The notes beneath the pieces are model-generated. The model had not been told where the DNA came from. It was given only the letters and a program-made list of their open reading frames with translations, and made no database searches. A program made the translations under genes and the position numbers. Shown piece by piece: positions 8,261-16,622 of a stretch of DNA of 40,060 bases. The DNA is taken from contig QMZC01000009.1 of NCBI GenBank assembly GCA_003662995.1, positions 1-40,060 of the forward strand. The letters run 5' to 3'. Every line of letters starts with the position of its first letter. Positions within the stretch are counted from its first letter, which is position 1. Source of the DNA: Archaeoglobales archaeon. Its GTDB lineage: Archaea > Halobacteriota > Archaeoglobi > Archaeoglobales > Archaeoglobaceae.

Positions 8261-10672
8261 ATGGGGTATATAAGAGTTGCTTTGCTGCTTTTGCTGGGTA
8301 TTTGGATTGCCGCAATGGCAACTGCTTTGGCGGAATGTCCTGATGGTTGCAGTTGTTTGACAAAAGAGGAGGCAAAAAAATTTGGATGTCAAATTTGCGA
8401 TAAAGGGAGATAAAGAAATTCAATGTGATAAGGATAAATACTGCTTTAAATGTGAGTGCCCAGAAGGATGCGTTTGTTTAGATAAAGAAACTGCATACAA
8501 ATACGATTTGGAAAAACTCTGTGGTGGCGAGGAAACAATCTGTGGTGAAAGCTCAGCAGGACCAAAATACTGCTGGCAGGGTTATGAATGTCCAAAAAGC
8601 TGTGCATGTTTGACTGAGAAAGAAGCTGAGGAGAAAGGGTTGGAGCTGTGCAATGGTAAAAAGACAGTTTGTGGAGAAAGTGATGGTTTGCTCAAGTTCT
8701 GCTTTGCGGAAAAGGTTTGTCCCAAGGATTGCGTTTGTTTAACAAAAGAGGAGGCTGAGAAAAAGGGCTATACAGAGATGTGCAGCGATAATGTTTGTGG
8801 CTATGAATCAACCACAGCAACCACAGCTCCAACTCCAAAGTACTGTTACAAAGAGGGTTGTGTGCCTCTCTGTCCGGTTAACTGTAAGTGTTTGACTGAA
8901 GAGGAGGCTAAGAAGGTATTTAATTGCCCTGAAAAATGCAGAGATACGAGATGCGGAAGTAAGACTGTTGATGGTACGGAAGTTTCAATGTACTGTTACA
9001 AGGAAACTTGTAATGCAACCGTTCTCTGTCCTGTGGGTTGCGAGTGCATGACGGAAGAGAAGGCTAAGGAACTTGGTTACAACGTCAGATGTGGTAATAC
9101 AGAATGTGGAAACTTAAAAGACAACGTTGTTGAGAATACTGCTACAAGAAACTCTATACTTGCCCAGAAGATTGTGACTGTCTGAGCGAAGAAGAAGTCA
9201 AGAAGTACGAAAGTGCAGGCGTAAAACTTGAGAGATGCAGTGACAAACCGTGTGGAGATGGAAAGTACTGCTACAGGAAGGTGGAGTGGACATATCCCCA
9301 AGATTGCATTTGTTTGAGCAAGGATGAGGGGTTAAAAGAGGGTTACGACTTCTGCATAGATTCTGCTGGGAATCTAATAAGGTGTGGAGTTGTTAATGAA
9401 AAAACAGGAGAATACAAGTACTGTTTTAAGAAGAAGGTTGAGAAGTGCCACTATGACGAAAATAAGCAGATTTGCATAGGTTACTGTGCTGAAAATGCCA
9501 GATGCGTAATGAAAACGGACTATGAGATTTGTTACGAGGAGTGTAAGAAGAAAGTTGAGGATTGCATGTCAACAATGTCATCTGAGGAGTGCAGAAAGGT
9601 GTATGATGAATGCATTTCACAGTGTAAGCCATCCTGCAAATGCATAGGCTACGCTTGCCCCGAAGGGTGTAGGTGTCTGGATACCAATGAGGTTGAAAAA
9701 TACAAGGAGGAAGGATTCAATGTTGTGAGATGCAGTGACAAACCGTGTGGAGATGGAAAGTACTGCTACAAGGTTGCAAAAGAATGCTACTTTGATTATG
9801 AGAAGGAGCAGTGTGTTGGAAGCTGTAAAGTGGGTATTTGCAACTTGAACACGATACACAGGGATCCTGACACCAACAAAATCGTCTATGCTGAGTGTCG
9901 TTGCAAACCAATAAGTGTTTGTAGTGAGGGTTGCGCTTGTTTAACAAGAGAAGAGGCAATTGAGAAGTTTAGTAATCCTGTGCTATGTAATAATCAGCCT
10001 TGTGGAGTAGAGTCAGCTGGGCTTGCAACTGCTAACGCATACATCAACAAGTACTGTTTTAGAGAGGGTATGGAAGTCTGTCATTATGACAGGGAAAAGC
10101 AGCAGTGTGTTGGAAGCTGTGAGAAGGGAGAGTGTAAAATGTTTGAGGATGCTTACGGCAATCCTTTCTGCGGATGTTTAGCGAAGCTTGAGGCTGTGAG
10201 TGGAACGATCGTTGAGAGGGTTCTTCCAGACACTGCCCAGCCATTAACGTGCATACCAGTAAAATTGGTTGTAAAACCCGGAAGGGATTTGAAGAGACTG
10301 TCCATAGTCGAAACGTATCCTTCAGACTTCACATTTAAGGGAGCAAACGTACCAACTTTTTACTATCCGAGCATAATCTTCTTCTCACTGGAAGATGAGA
10401 ATGGTTTAGATAAACAGACAATAGAATACAAGCTTTGTTTACCGAGAGATGCAATGGGTGAGTACTACTTCAAAGGAATATGGGAAAGTGAAAATAAGTC
10501 GAAAGAGATAACTGGGGACAATACGTTGAGGGTCGTTCCACAATTGACCAACTGGCCCCCATGCCCAGTAACAGATCAAATGTTGGGCAGCTTTCTCGAC
10601 CAATGGTCAAAAGGAGAGTTGTCGGATCTTGAGTTGTTGCAAGCAGTAGAAGTTTGGAGCGAGGGGTGTTGA
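8261..10672 (+). pseudogene. secreted cysteine-rich repeat protein, about 803 residues, with two compensating frameshifts
   Basis: ATG 8261 opens a signal peptide (VALLLLLGIWIAAMATALA, cleavage before ECPDG). Ten modules follow, each built on CPxxCxCLTxEEA, then one or more C and CG, then YCYK; residue count is near 90 Cys. Modules 8-10 add a second unit (C-x-Y/F-D-x3-K-x2-C-x-G-x-C). After the repeats comes a beta-rich domain (VERVLPDTA to GDNTLRVV) and a dockerin-like end (PVTDQMLGSFLDQWSKGEL, LLQAVEVWS). The first frame stops at 8410; removing one base in AAAGGG (8402-8407) joins it to the frame running to 9185. That frame must gain one base near 9130-9137 to join the last frame, giving EYCYKKLYTCPEDC. 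Parts without the shifts are 8382-9185 and 9281-10672. Function unknown; an extracellular, disulfide-rich or metal-binding surface protein is inferred. It may be intact in the cell if the shifts are errors. Confidence 0.7.
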
Positions 10673-10674
10673 AG

Positions 10675-11178
10675 ATGAAAAAGCTACTTCCAATTTTTTT
10701 GGTGTTGATAATGGCTACAATGGTTACCGCTTCAGCCCAAGTAACTATTACGAGGGACTTGCCAGATTCTGCAACGATTGGTGAAGAGGTGACTGTTACC
10801 CTATCAATAAAAATTGGCAGTGATAAGCCTGCTGGAGCAATAATTGAGGAGAACATTCCTGATGGTTTTGCCTACGTTTCAAGCAGTCCAGAGGCAACTA
10901 AAAGCGGAAATACGCTAAAATGGGCGTTTTATGGATCTAACTTAAAGGACATGGAAGTCAAATATACGTTAAAGGCTGAAAAAGCAGGAAAGGCTGAGTT
11001 TGAAGGAACCGTAACAACTTTGCTTGGAGTTGAGAAGATTGGTGGAGATAATACAACAGAGGTTATTGCTAAGGCAGAGGCGACAAAAACTTCTCCACAA
11101 GAAAAAGGTACACCGGGCTTTGAGGAGGCGTTTGCTGTCATAGCCATACTCGGCGCATTAGCTGCTAGGAGATTTTAA
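10675..11178 (+). CDS. PGF-CTERM-anchored surface protein
   Basis: A 167-residue protein with an N-terminal signal peptide (MKKLLPIFLVLIMATMV), a beta-rich domain, and a C-terminal tail of PGF, a hydrophobic helix (AFAVIAILGALAA) and ARRF. That tail is the PGF-CTERM signal cut by archaeosortase A, so the protein should be held at the cell surface through a lipid. The domain (RDLPDSATIGEEVTVTLSIK to GDNTTEVI) looks homologous to the penultimate domain of the cysteine-rich protein just upstream. ATG 10675 lies two bases after that gene's stop and has GAGGGG upstream, so the two are an operon. It may act as the anchor or receptor for its neighbour; that is inference. Confidence 0.8.
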   Translation: MKKLLPIFLVLIMATMVTASAQVTITRDLPDSATIGEEVTVTLSIKIGSDKPAGAIIEENIPDGFAYVSSSPEATKSGNTLKWAFYGSNLKDMEVKYTLKAEKAGKAEFEGTVTTLLGVEKIGGDNTTEVIAKAEATKTSPQEKGTPGFEEAFAVIAILGALAARRF

Positions 11179-11240
11179 TAAATTTTAAAATTTTTAATTT
11201 TTATTTTGTTATTTTTAATTAAATATCCATCAAACTAAAG

Positions 11241-11447
11241 TCAAAATTCGTAAAGTTCCATGTTTATTGTTTTGATTTTCTTAATTGTTCCTATCCTTTT
11301 GCAATCCATGCATTGAACCTCTAAGAACACCCTATATTTATCCTCAAATTTTTTCAAAACTTTTGCCTTGTGTTTTTTGTTATCATTGCACACTGGACAA
11401 TCAAATTCGATTTCCTCAATTTCTTTGATTTCCTCACTTTTATCCAT
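11241..11447 (-). CDS. small zinc-ribbon protein
   Basis: A 68-residue acidic then basic protein with CPVC and CMDC pairs about 35 residues apart, the arrangement of a zinc ribbon. It resembles small archaeal elongation-factor-like (Elf1-like) zinc ribbons, but I would not assign it. ATG 11447 is preferred over 11459 because a TATA-like element (tttataag on the minus strand, 11469-11477) is centred about 26 bases upstream. It is transcribed away from the RecJ-like gene, with which it shares an upstream region of about 90 bases. Confidence 0.65.
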   Translation of the reverse strand: MDKSEEIKEIEEIEFDCPVCNDNKKHKAKVLKKFEDKYRVFLEVQCMDCKRIGTIKKIKTINMELYEF

Positions 11448-11537
11448 GTATCCAATCATTCACACAGCCTTATAAACTTTCTTGATTTTCTTTCATAAAT
11501 CACAAAGTTTATGTGTGAGGATAACAACAAACAATAA

Positions 11538-12956
11538 ATGGAAAATTTGGAGGCAGATTTTAAAAATCTGACCAAAAAAGCCATTCAATTAGCAAGTTTA
11601 ATCAAAAAGCAGGATGAGATTTTGGTTGTAACACACATAGATGCGGATGGCATAACCTCTGGGTGCATAGCCTTAGAATCTCTAAAAAGGTGTAACATTG
11701 ATGCAGACATAATTTTTTTGAAACAAATTGATGATGGAGCTTTGCAGCAAATTTCAGACAAATTTGTGTGGTTTACGGATTTGGGGAGCGGTTATGTTGA
11801 TTTAATTGAAAAATACAAAATTGAGTGTGTCATCACAGACCACCACGTTCCACAAAAGCCCTTTGAAAATCAGCTCAACCCACACGATTTTGGATACGAT
11901 GGCAGCATTAACCTCAGCGGCTCAACTACAACGTATTTGGTTGCTAGAAATCTCGGATTAGTTGACGGAAACCTTGGATTGAACTACGATTTATCAGCCA
12001 TATCAATTGTTGGGGCTGTTGGAGATTTGCAAGATTCAAAGCATGGCAGATTGATGGGTTTAAACAGATTTGTGTTGAATGAAGCAGTAAAAAACGGGTT
12101 CATTAAAGTTATCAAAGACCTGAGATTTTTTGGAAAGCAGACAAGACCCGTTTACAAAATGCTCGAATACACCTTCAACCCTTACTTGCCGGGAATAAGT
12201 GGAAATGAGAAAGGAGCTATGGAATTTTTGGAAAGTCTAGGCATTTCATTGAAGAATGGAGAATGGAGAAGATGGATTGATTTGAGTGATGGAGAAAGAA
12301 GAATGGTGATATCTGAGATTGTAAAAGTTTGCATCGAAGCAAGGATGCCAGTAAGTTTAATCAAAAAACTGGTAGGCGAATCGTACATCATCAGTTACGA
12401 GGAGGAGGGTACTGAGTTGAGGGATGCAATGGAGTATTCAACGTTGCTAAATGCCACAGCCCGCTATGCGAAAAAATATGGTGAAGAATCGTGTTACATA
12501 GGACTGAGGGTTTGTCAGGGTGATAGAGATGCATACAAAAAAGCGAGAAGTTTGCTGCAAAATCATAGAAGGAATCTTTCTGACGGAATAAGGTACGTTG
12601 ATGAAATTGGGATAGTTGAATTGAGAAACATACAGTACTTCCATGCAAGGGATGAAATAATGGATACAATTGTCGGAATCGTTGCTGGAATGTGTTTTTA
12701 CAAGGCAAACTTGAAGAAGCCGATAATAGCATTTGCAAACAACGAGGATGGTATCAAAGTTTCAGCCAGAGCTACCCAATGGCTTGTTGAGAAAGGTGTT
12801 CATTTAGCAAAGGCTTTAACGATTGCAGCAGAAAAAGTTGGGGGTAAGGGTGGAGGACACAGTATTGCTGCTGGGGCAACAATTCCAGAGGGAAGTGAGG
12901 AGAAATTTTTGAAATATCTGGATGAGTTGATAGGCAAGCAACTAAAAAGGTTTTGA
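11538..12956 (+). CDS. archaeal RecJ-like DHH phosphoesterase
   Basis: A 472-residue DHH-family phosphoesterase. Motif I is HIDADG (residues 33-38), followed by WFTDLGSG, TDHHVP (DHH at 101-103), GAVGD and the DHHA1 glycine-rich loop GGKGGGHSIAAG near residue 435. This size and set fit the archaeal RecJ group (single-strand exonucleases; some, named GAN, bind the GINS complex of the replisome). Other archaeal DHH proteins with RNA or dinucleotide substrates are possible. The ATG follows an AT-rich TATA-like stretch (11504-11513). The winged-helix gene 13011 follows on the same strand after a new TATA-like box. Confidence 0.82.
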   Translation: MENLEADFKNLTKKAIQLASLIKKQDEILVVTHIDADGITSGCIALESLKRCNIDADIIFLKQIDDGALQQISDKFVWFTDLGSGYVDLIEKYKIECVITDHHVPQKPFENQLNPHDFGYDGSINLSGSTTTYLVARNLGLVDGNLGLNYDLSAISIVGAVGDLQDSKHGRLMGLNRFVLNEAVKNGFIKVIKDLRFFGKQTRPVYKMLEYTFNPYLPGISGNEKGAMEFLESLGISLKNGEWRRWIDLSDGERRMVISEIVKVCIEARMPVSLIKKLVGESYIISYEEEGTELRDAMEYSTLLNATARYAKKYGEESCYIGLRVCQGDRDAYKKARSLLQNHRRNLSDGIRYVDEIGIVELRNIQYFHARDEIMDTIVGIVAGMCFYKANLKKPIIAFANNEDGIKVSARATQWLVEKGVHLAKALTIAAEKVGGKGGGHSIAAGATIPEGSEEKFLKYLDELIGKQLKRF

Positions 12957-13010
12957 ATGTGGTTTAGAAAAACGAGAAAAAATTATAAAACTTCATTTTA
13001 GACTGGATTT

Positions 13011-13277
13011 ATGGCAGAAAAAGTTAGGGATAGGGCGCATCATGAAAAGCTTTTCAAAGCATCTATGAGTCCAATAAGGAGGAAAATGATTGCAACAATT
13101 GGAATTTACGGTAAAACGAGGGAAGAGCTTAAAGAAGAGCTTAAACAGGAAATAAAGTTGTCGGATTTCCAGTTCAAGTTCAACTTAGACTGGTTGATGA
13201 GGGAGGGTTTTGTTGTTGAAAAAGACGGAAAGCTTGTTTTGACCGATGACGGTATAGAGTTGCTTGAAGCTGGCTAA
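13011..13277 (+). CDS. small winged-helix DNA-binding protein
   Basis: An 88-residue protein with helices around [21 protein letters not shown], a helix-turn-helix region ([18 protein letters not shown]) and a wing-like end ([18 protein letters not shown]). The pattern is that of a stand-alone winged-helix regulator. A TATA-like box (attataaaac) sits about 25-30 bases upstream, so it probably has its own leaderless transcript. It converges with the acyl-CoA ligase gene and overlaps its stop by 4 bp. Target unknown. Confidence 0.7.
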   Translation: MAEKVRDRAHHEKLFKASMSPIRRKMIATIGIYGKTREELKEELKQEIKLSDFQFKFNLDWLMREGFVVEKDGKLVLTDDGIELLEAG

Positions 13278-14981
13278 CCTCTAGCTCTTCCCATCTCCTC
13301 CTCCTTCAACACCCTCCTCAAAACCTTTCCAACAGCTGACTTTGGAAGTTCATCCCTAAATTCAATTATTCTTGGAACTTTGTATGCAGCCAACCTTTGC
13401 CTGCAAAATTCTGTTATGTCTTCTTCCGATATTTTCTCCTTAAACTCATCTTTCAGAACGATGAAAGCCTTTACAGTCTCACCCCTATACTCGTCTGGCA
13501 CACCAATAACAGCAGCCTCAACAACTGCCTCATGTTCATACAATACTTCTTCAATCTCCCTCGGATACACGTTGTAGCCACTCGATATTATGACATCCTT
13601 CTTCCTATCCACAATGTAGAAGTAGCCATCCTCATCAAACCTTGCCACATCTCCAGTTAACACCCATCCGTTAATCAAAACCTTCTTTGTCTCATCCTCC
13701 ATCTTGTAATAGCCTTTCATGACTTGTGGCCCTTTAATAGCTAACTCCCCAACCTCGCCTACGGGCAAAATTACCCCTTCATCATCAACTACCACACTTA
13801 AAGTGTCTGGAAACGGAATTCCAATGCTACCCTCCTTGTTAACTCCATAAATCGGATTTCCGTGGTAACGGGAGAGGTTTCAGATAACCCATAACCTTCA
13901 ACAAGTTTTCCACCCGTTATCCTTTCAAATTCCCTCTTGACTTCAATTGGTAATGGGGCAGAACCGCTTATGCAAGCCTTTATGGAACTTAAATCGTACT
14001 TTTCAACGCCCGGATAGTTGTTTATCGCATTGAACAACGTTGGAACTCCACAAAATATCGTAACCCTGTGTTTCTGTATTGATTTAAGTACCCTTGGTAT
14101 ATCCCTTGGGTCTGGAAGCAAAACTATCTTTGAGCCTAACAGAATTGGAGCGTTCATGCTCGTTGTCATCCCATAGACGTGGAAGTATGGCAATACACCT
14201 AAAAACACATCATTGTGACTGGCATCAACCACCCATTCAATCGTCTGATATGCATTTGCAACTAAGTTGTAGTGAGTTAACATAACAGCCTTGGGCAAAC
14301 CTGTTGTACCGCCTGTGTACTGGAACACTGCAACATCTTCTTTCGGGTCTATATCTACCTCTTTCCTTTTTGCATTGTATTTCATTACATCCTTCCAGTA
14401 AACTACCTCCCTCCTACCCTCAACCTTTACTTTAGGTTTTTTAAGTGGATATAGTAAGATTAATGGGAAAGGCAGATAATCCTCAATCTTGCAGACAATT
14501 ACTTTTTCAATCAAACCATCATCGATGAGTGGTTTAATGTTTGGATAAACGAATTCTACTGCAAAGGCTATTTTAGCCTCGCTGTTCTCTGCTAAATATC
14601 TCAACTCTCTTTCAGTATACATCGGATTTCCTTGAACCACAACACCTCCAGCCTTTAGAATTCCGTAATATCCAGCTATGTAGTGTGGCGTATTAGGTAA
14701 AACCAATATAACCCTGTCATTTTTTCCACACCCTCATTTATCAAAAAATTTGAAACTCTATCGCCCATCTCATTCAATTCTTTGTAACTTATTTTTCTGC
14801 CTAAAAAGTCTATTGCTACCTTTTGAGGATATTTTTTAGCGGAGCTTTCTAATGAAACAAATAGGGGTTCCTCGGGATAATCAATATGCTCCCTAACACC
14901 TTTATCGTAATGCTTTAGCCAAATTTTGTTAATCTCATCCCCGTTAACATCAACTATGTTCTTCCCCTCAACACCCAACAT
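13274..14981 (-). pseudogene. long-chain acyl-CoA synthetase (AMP-forming), disrupted by two frameshifts
   Basis: Three frames together give one ANL-superfamily ligase of about 569 residues. The first (from ATG 14981) covers the N-terminus to NEGVEK; after an A6 run (14720-14725) one base is missing and the next frame continues NDRVILVLPNTPHYIAGYYG. It holds the P-loop YTGGTTGLPKAVMLTH and [10 protein letters not shown]. Near 13861-13872 one more base is missing, after which the third frame gives [39 protein letters not shown] and the catalytic Lys region [11 protein letters not shown]. All catalytic motifs survive, so decay is recent or the breaks are read errors. Both shifts go the same way, so the product is not restored. 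ATG 14981 is chosen from the TATA-like box 25 bases upstream. An intact enzyme would activate fatty acids for beta-oxidation. Confidence 0.85.
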
Positions 14982-15001
14982 TAATATGAATAGTAAACAA
15001 T

Positions 15002-15010
15002 ATCTTAAAT
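15002..15010 (-). promoter_or_regulatory. TATA-like box of the acyl-CoA synthetase gene
   Basis: On the minus strand it reads atttaagat, centred about 25 bases before ATG 14981. The promoter therefore looks intact although the coding region is broken. Confidence 0.45.
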
Positions 15011-15152
15011 AATTTTCCACGATTTATTTTTACAAATTTTGTTTTATTGAATGTTACATGGGATATTTTACTCAATTTTCAAATTAAAGCAATTGAAAAT
15101 GATATGCATGAAACAACACAAACTACTTATTTAATCTCAATAAACTTAAGTT

Positions 15153-16334
15153 GTGGAGAGTGAAAATGAAATTAAGCAGGAAAAAGCTTTAAAAATCCTA
15201 AAAGCTTTTGGTGTAGACGCTTATGATGAATACGAGTGGTGGAGAAGGAAAAAAAAGATGGGTTTTATAGTTAATCCAATTGCTGGGATGGGAGGTAAGG
15301 TTGGGCTTAAAGGAACGGATGGAAAGTATAAAGAGGCATTAAAGCTTGGAGCAAAGCCAATTGCACCATTAAAAGCCATTGAATTCCTCAGCTTTTTAAA
15401 ATCGTATGTGGGAATGTTTGAACTCTATACTTATCCAAAAATGATGGGGGAGTATGAGGCACTACACATCAGACTCAAACCAACTGTTGTTGGGGATGGA
15501 AGTATAGGTGAAGTGGATGAAACTACTGCTGAAGATACAAAAAAAGCAGCAAGGTTGTTGATGGATACGGATATCATAGTCTTTGTTGGTGGAGACGGGA
15601 CTGCAAGAGACATCTACAGCGTGGTTAAAGATAGAATACCAGTTTTAGGTGTACCTTCTGGCGTAAAAATGCATTCAGCTGTTTTTGCTTTGAATTCAAG
15701 GGCAGCAGCAAACATTATTTTAGATTTTTTAAGAGGGAAAACTAACTTTGAACTCAGGGAAGTTGTAGATATTGACGAGGACGCCTTCAGGCAGGGCAGG
15801 ATTTCTGCAAAAATTTACGGATACATGAAAGTTCCCGTCACAAATTTAATTCAGCCATTTAAGCGGAGCTATTCGAGTGATGCCACAAAAATAATTGAGA
15901 TTACAAAAAACATAAAACTGGATGCAAACACAATTTACATTTTTGGTCCGGGCACGACTACGTATTACATAGTGAAACAAATGGGTTTGGAGAAAACACT
16001 TTTGGGAGTAGATTTAATAATGAACGGTGAAATTATCGTAAAAGATGCCAAGGAAAGCGATATACTATCGGCAATTGAAAACAGAAAAGCAAAGATTATA
16101 GTTACACCAATAGGAGGGCAAGGATTTATTTTTGGAAGGGGTAACCAGCAGATAAGTGCTGAAGTAATAAAGAGGGTGGGAAAGGAGAACATAATTGTAG
16201 TCGCAACTAAAACAAAACTTAGAGAACTTAATGCCCTAAGGGTTGATACTGGTGATTTAAAGCTTGATGAAGGGCTTAAAGGTTACATTGACGTTATAAC
16301 AGAGGATGGAATTGTCAAGTTCAATGTAGAGTGA
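15153..16334 (+). CDS. ATP-NAD/AcoX kinase family protein (COG3199-like)
   Basis: A 393-residue protein with a diacylglycerol/NAD kinase fold. It shows GFIVNPIAGMGGKVGLKGTDG near residue 40, the kinase loop FVGGDGTARDI near residue 145, and GVPSGVKMHSAVFA after it, with a long C-terminal domain (GPGTTTYYIVKQMG, TPIGGQGFIFGRGNQQ). This is the layout of the archaeal COG3199 family, annotated as predicted NAD kinase or AcoX-like; the substrate is not settled. The start is GTG 15153, about 25 bases after a TATA-like element (cttatttaat), which suggests a leaderless GTG start. Its stop lies two bases from the stop of a small gene on the other strand. Confidence 0.78.
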   Translation: MESENEIKQEKALKILKAFGVDAYDEYEWWRRKKKMGFIVNPIAGMGGKVGLKGTDGKYKEALKLGAKPIAPLKAIEFLSFLKSYVGMFELYTYPKMMGEYEALHIRLKPTVVGDGSIGEVDETTAEDTKKAARLLMDTDIIVFVGGDGTARDIYSVVKDRIPVLGVPSGVKMHSAVFALNSRAAANIILDFLRGKTNFELREVVDIDEDAFRQGRISAKIYGYMKVPVTNLIQPFKRSYSSDATKIIEITKNIKLDANTIYIFGPGTTTYYIVKQMGLEKTLLGVDLIMNGEIIVKDAKESDILSAIENRKAKIIVTPIGGQGFIFGRGNQQISAEVIKRVGKENIIVVATKTKLRELNALRVDTGDLKLDEGLKGYIDVITEDGIVKFNVE

Positions 16335-16335
16335 T

Positions 16336-16515
16336 TTAACAGTTGTAATGCCTTCTGTATCTTTTCACACCTTCGACGCTTAAAGATTTTTCATCCTTTA
16401 CCCTCACTATGTAGTGATAATCGTAAAAAACCTCATGGACTTCGTCGCAAAGTTCTCTAAGCTTTTCCTCAACCTCCCCTTTCCTTGACAAATCAATCCA
16501 AATTTCAAAGTACAT
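16336..16515 (-). CDS. 59-residue protein of unknown function
   Basis: An open frame beginning ATG 16515 (MYFEIWIDLSRKGEVEEKLR) and ending TAA at 16336. It alternates a strand, an acidic helix (EVEEKLRELCDEVHEV) and a second strand pair (YDYHYIVRVK), ending in a basic tail with RYRRHYNC. Composition is that of a real soluble protein and it fills the gap between the flanking genes exactly, ending two bases from the neighbour's stop. AT-rich sequence suitable for a promoter precedes it. I do not recognise a family. Confidence 0.6.
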   Translation of the reverse strand: MYFEIWIDLSRKGEVEEKLRELCDEVHEVFYDYHYIVRVKDEKSLSVEGVKRYRRHYNC

Positions 16516-16562
16516 GTTGCTTATAAAATTATTAGTAAATTAATCTTTCCAAATTTTAAAAA

Positions 16563-16597
16563 ATTAATTCGAAATTCGAAACAAAAATTTATAAAAT
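16563..16597 (+). promoter_or_regulatory. promoter and probable operator of the flavodiiron operon
   Basis: Two copies of the palindrome ttcgaa (16568-16573 and 16575-16580) sit immediately upstream of a TATA box, tttataaaa, starting at 16588. The start codon is about 30 bases further on. The block attaattcgnnattcga (from 16563) is also found in the same place ahead of the XRE/HMG-CoA synthase operon. A regulator binding site is inferred. Confidence 0.5.
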
Positions 16598-16622
16598 TTG
16601 ATACTCGGTTTTTAATGTGACC

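Noticed and set aside
8142-8423. Minus-strand frame over the start of the cysteine-repeat gene
   Set aside because: Composition is poor and it is the shadow of the signal peptide and first module.
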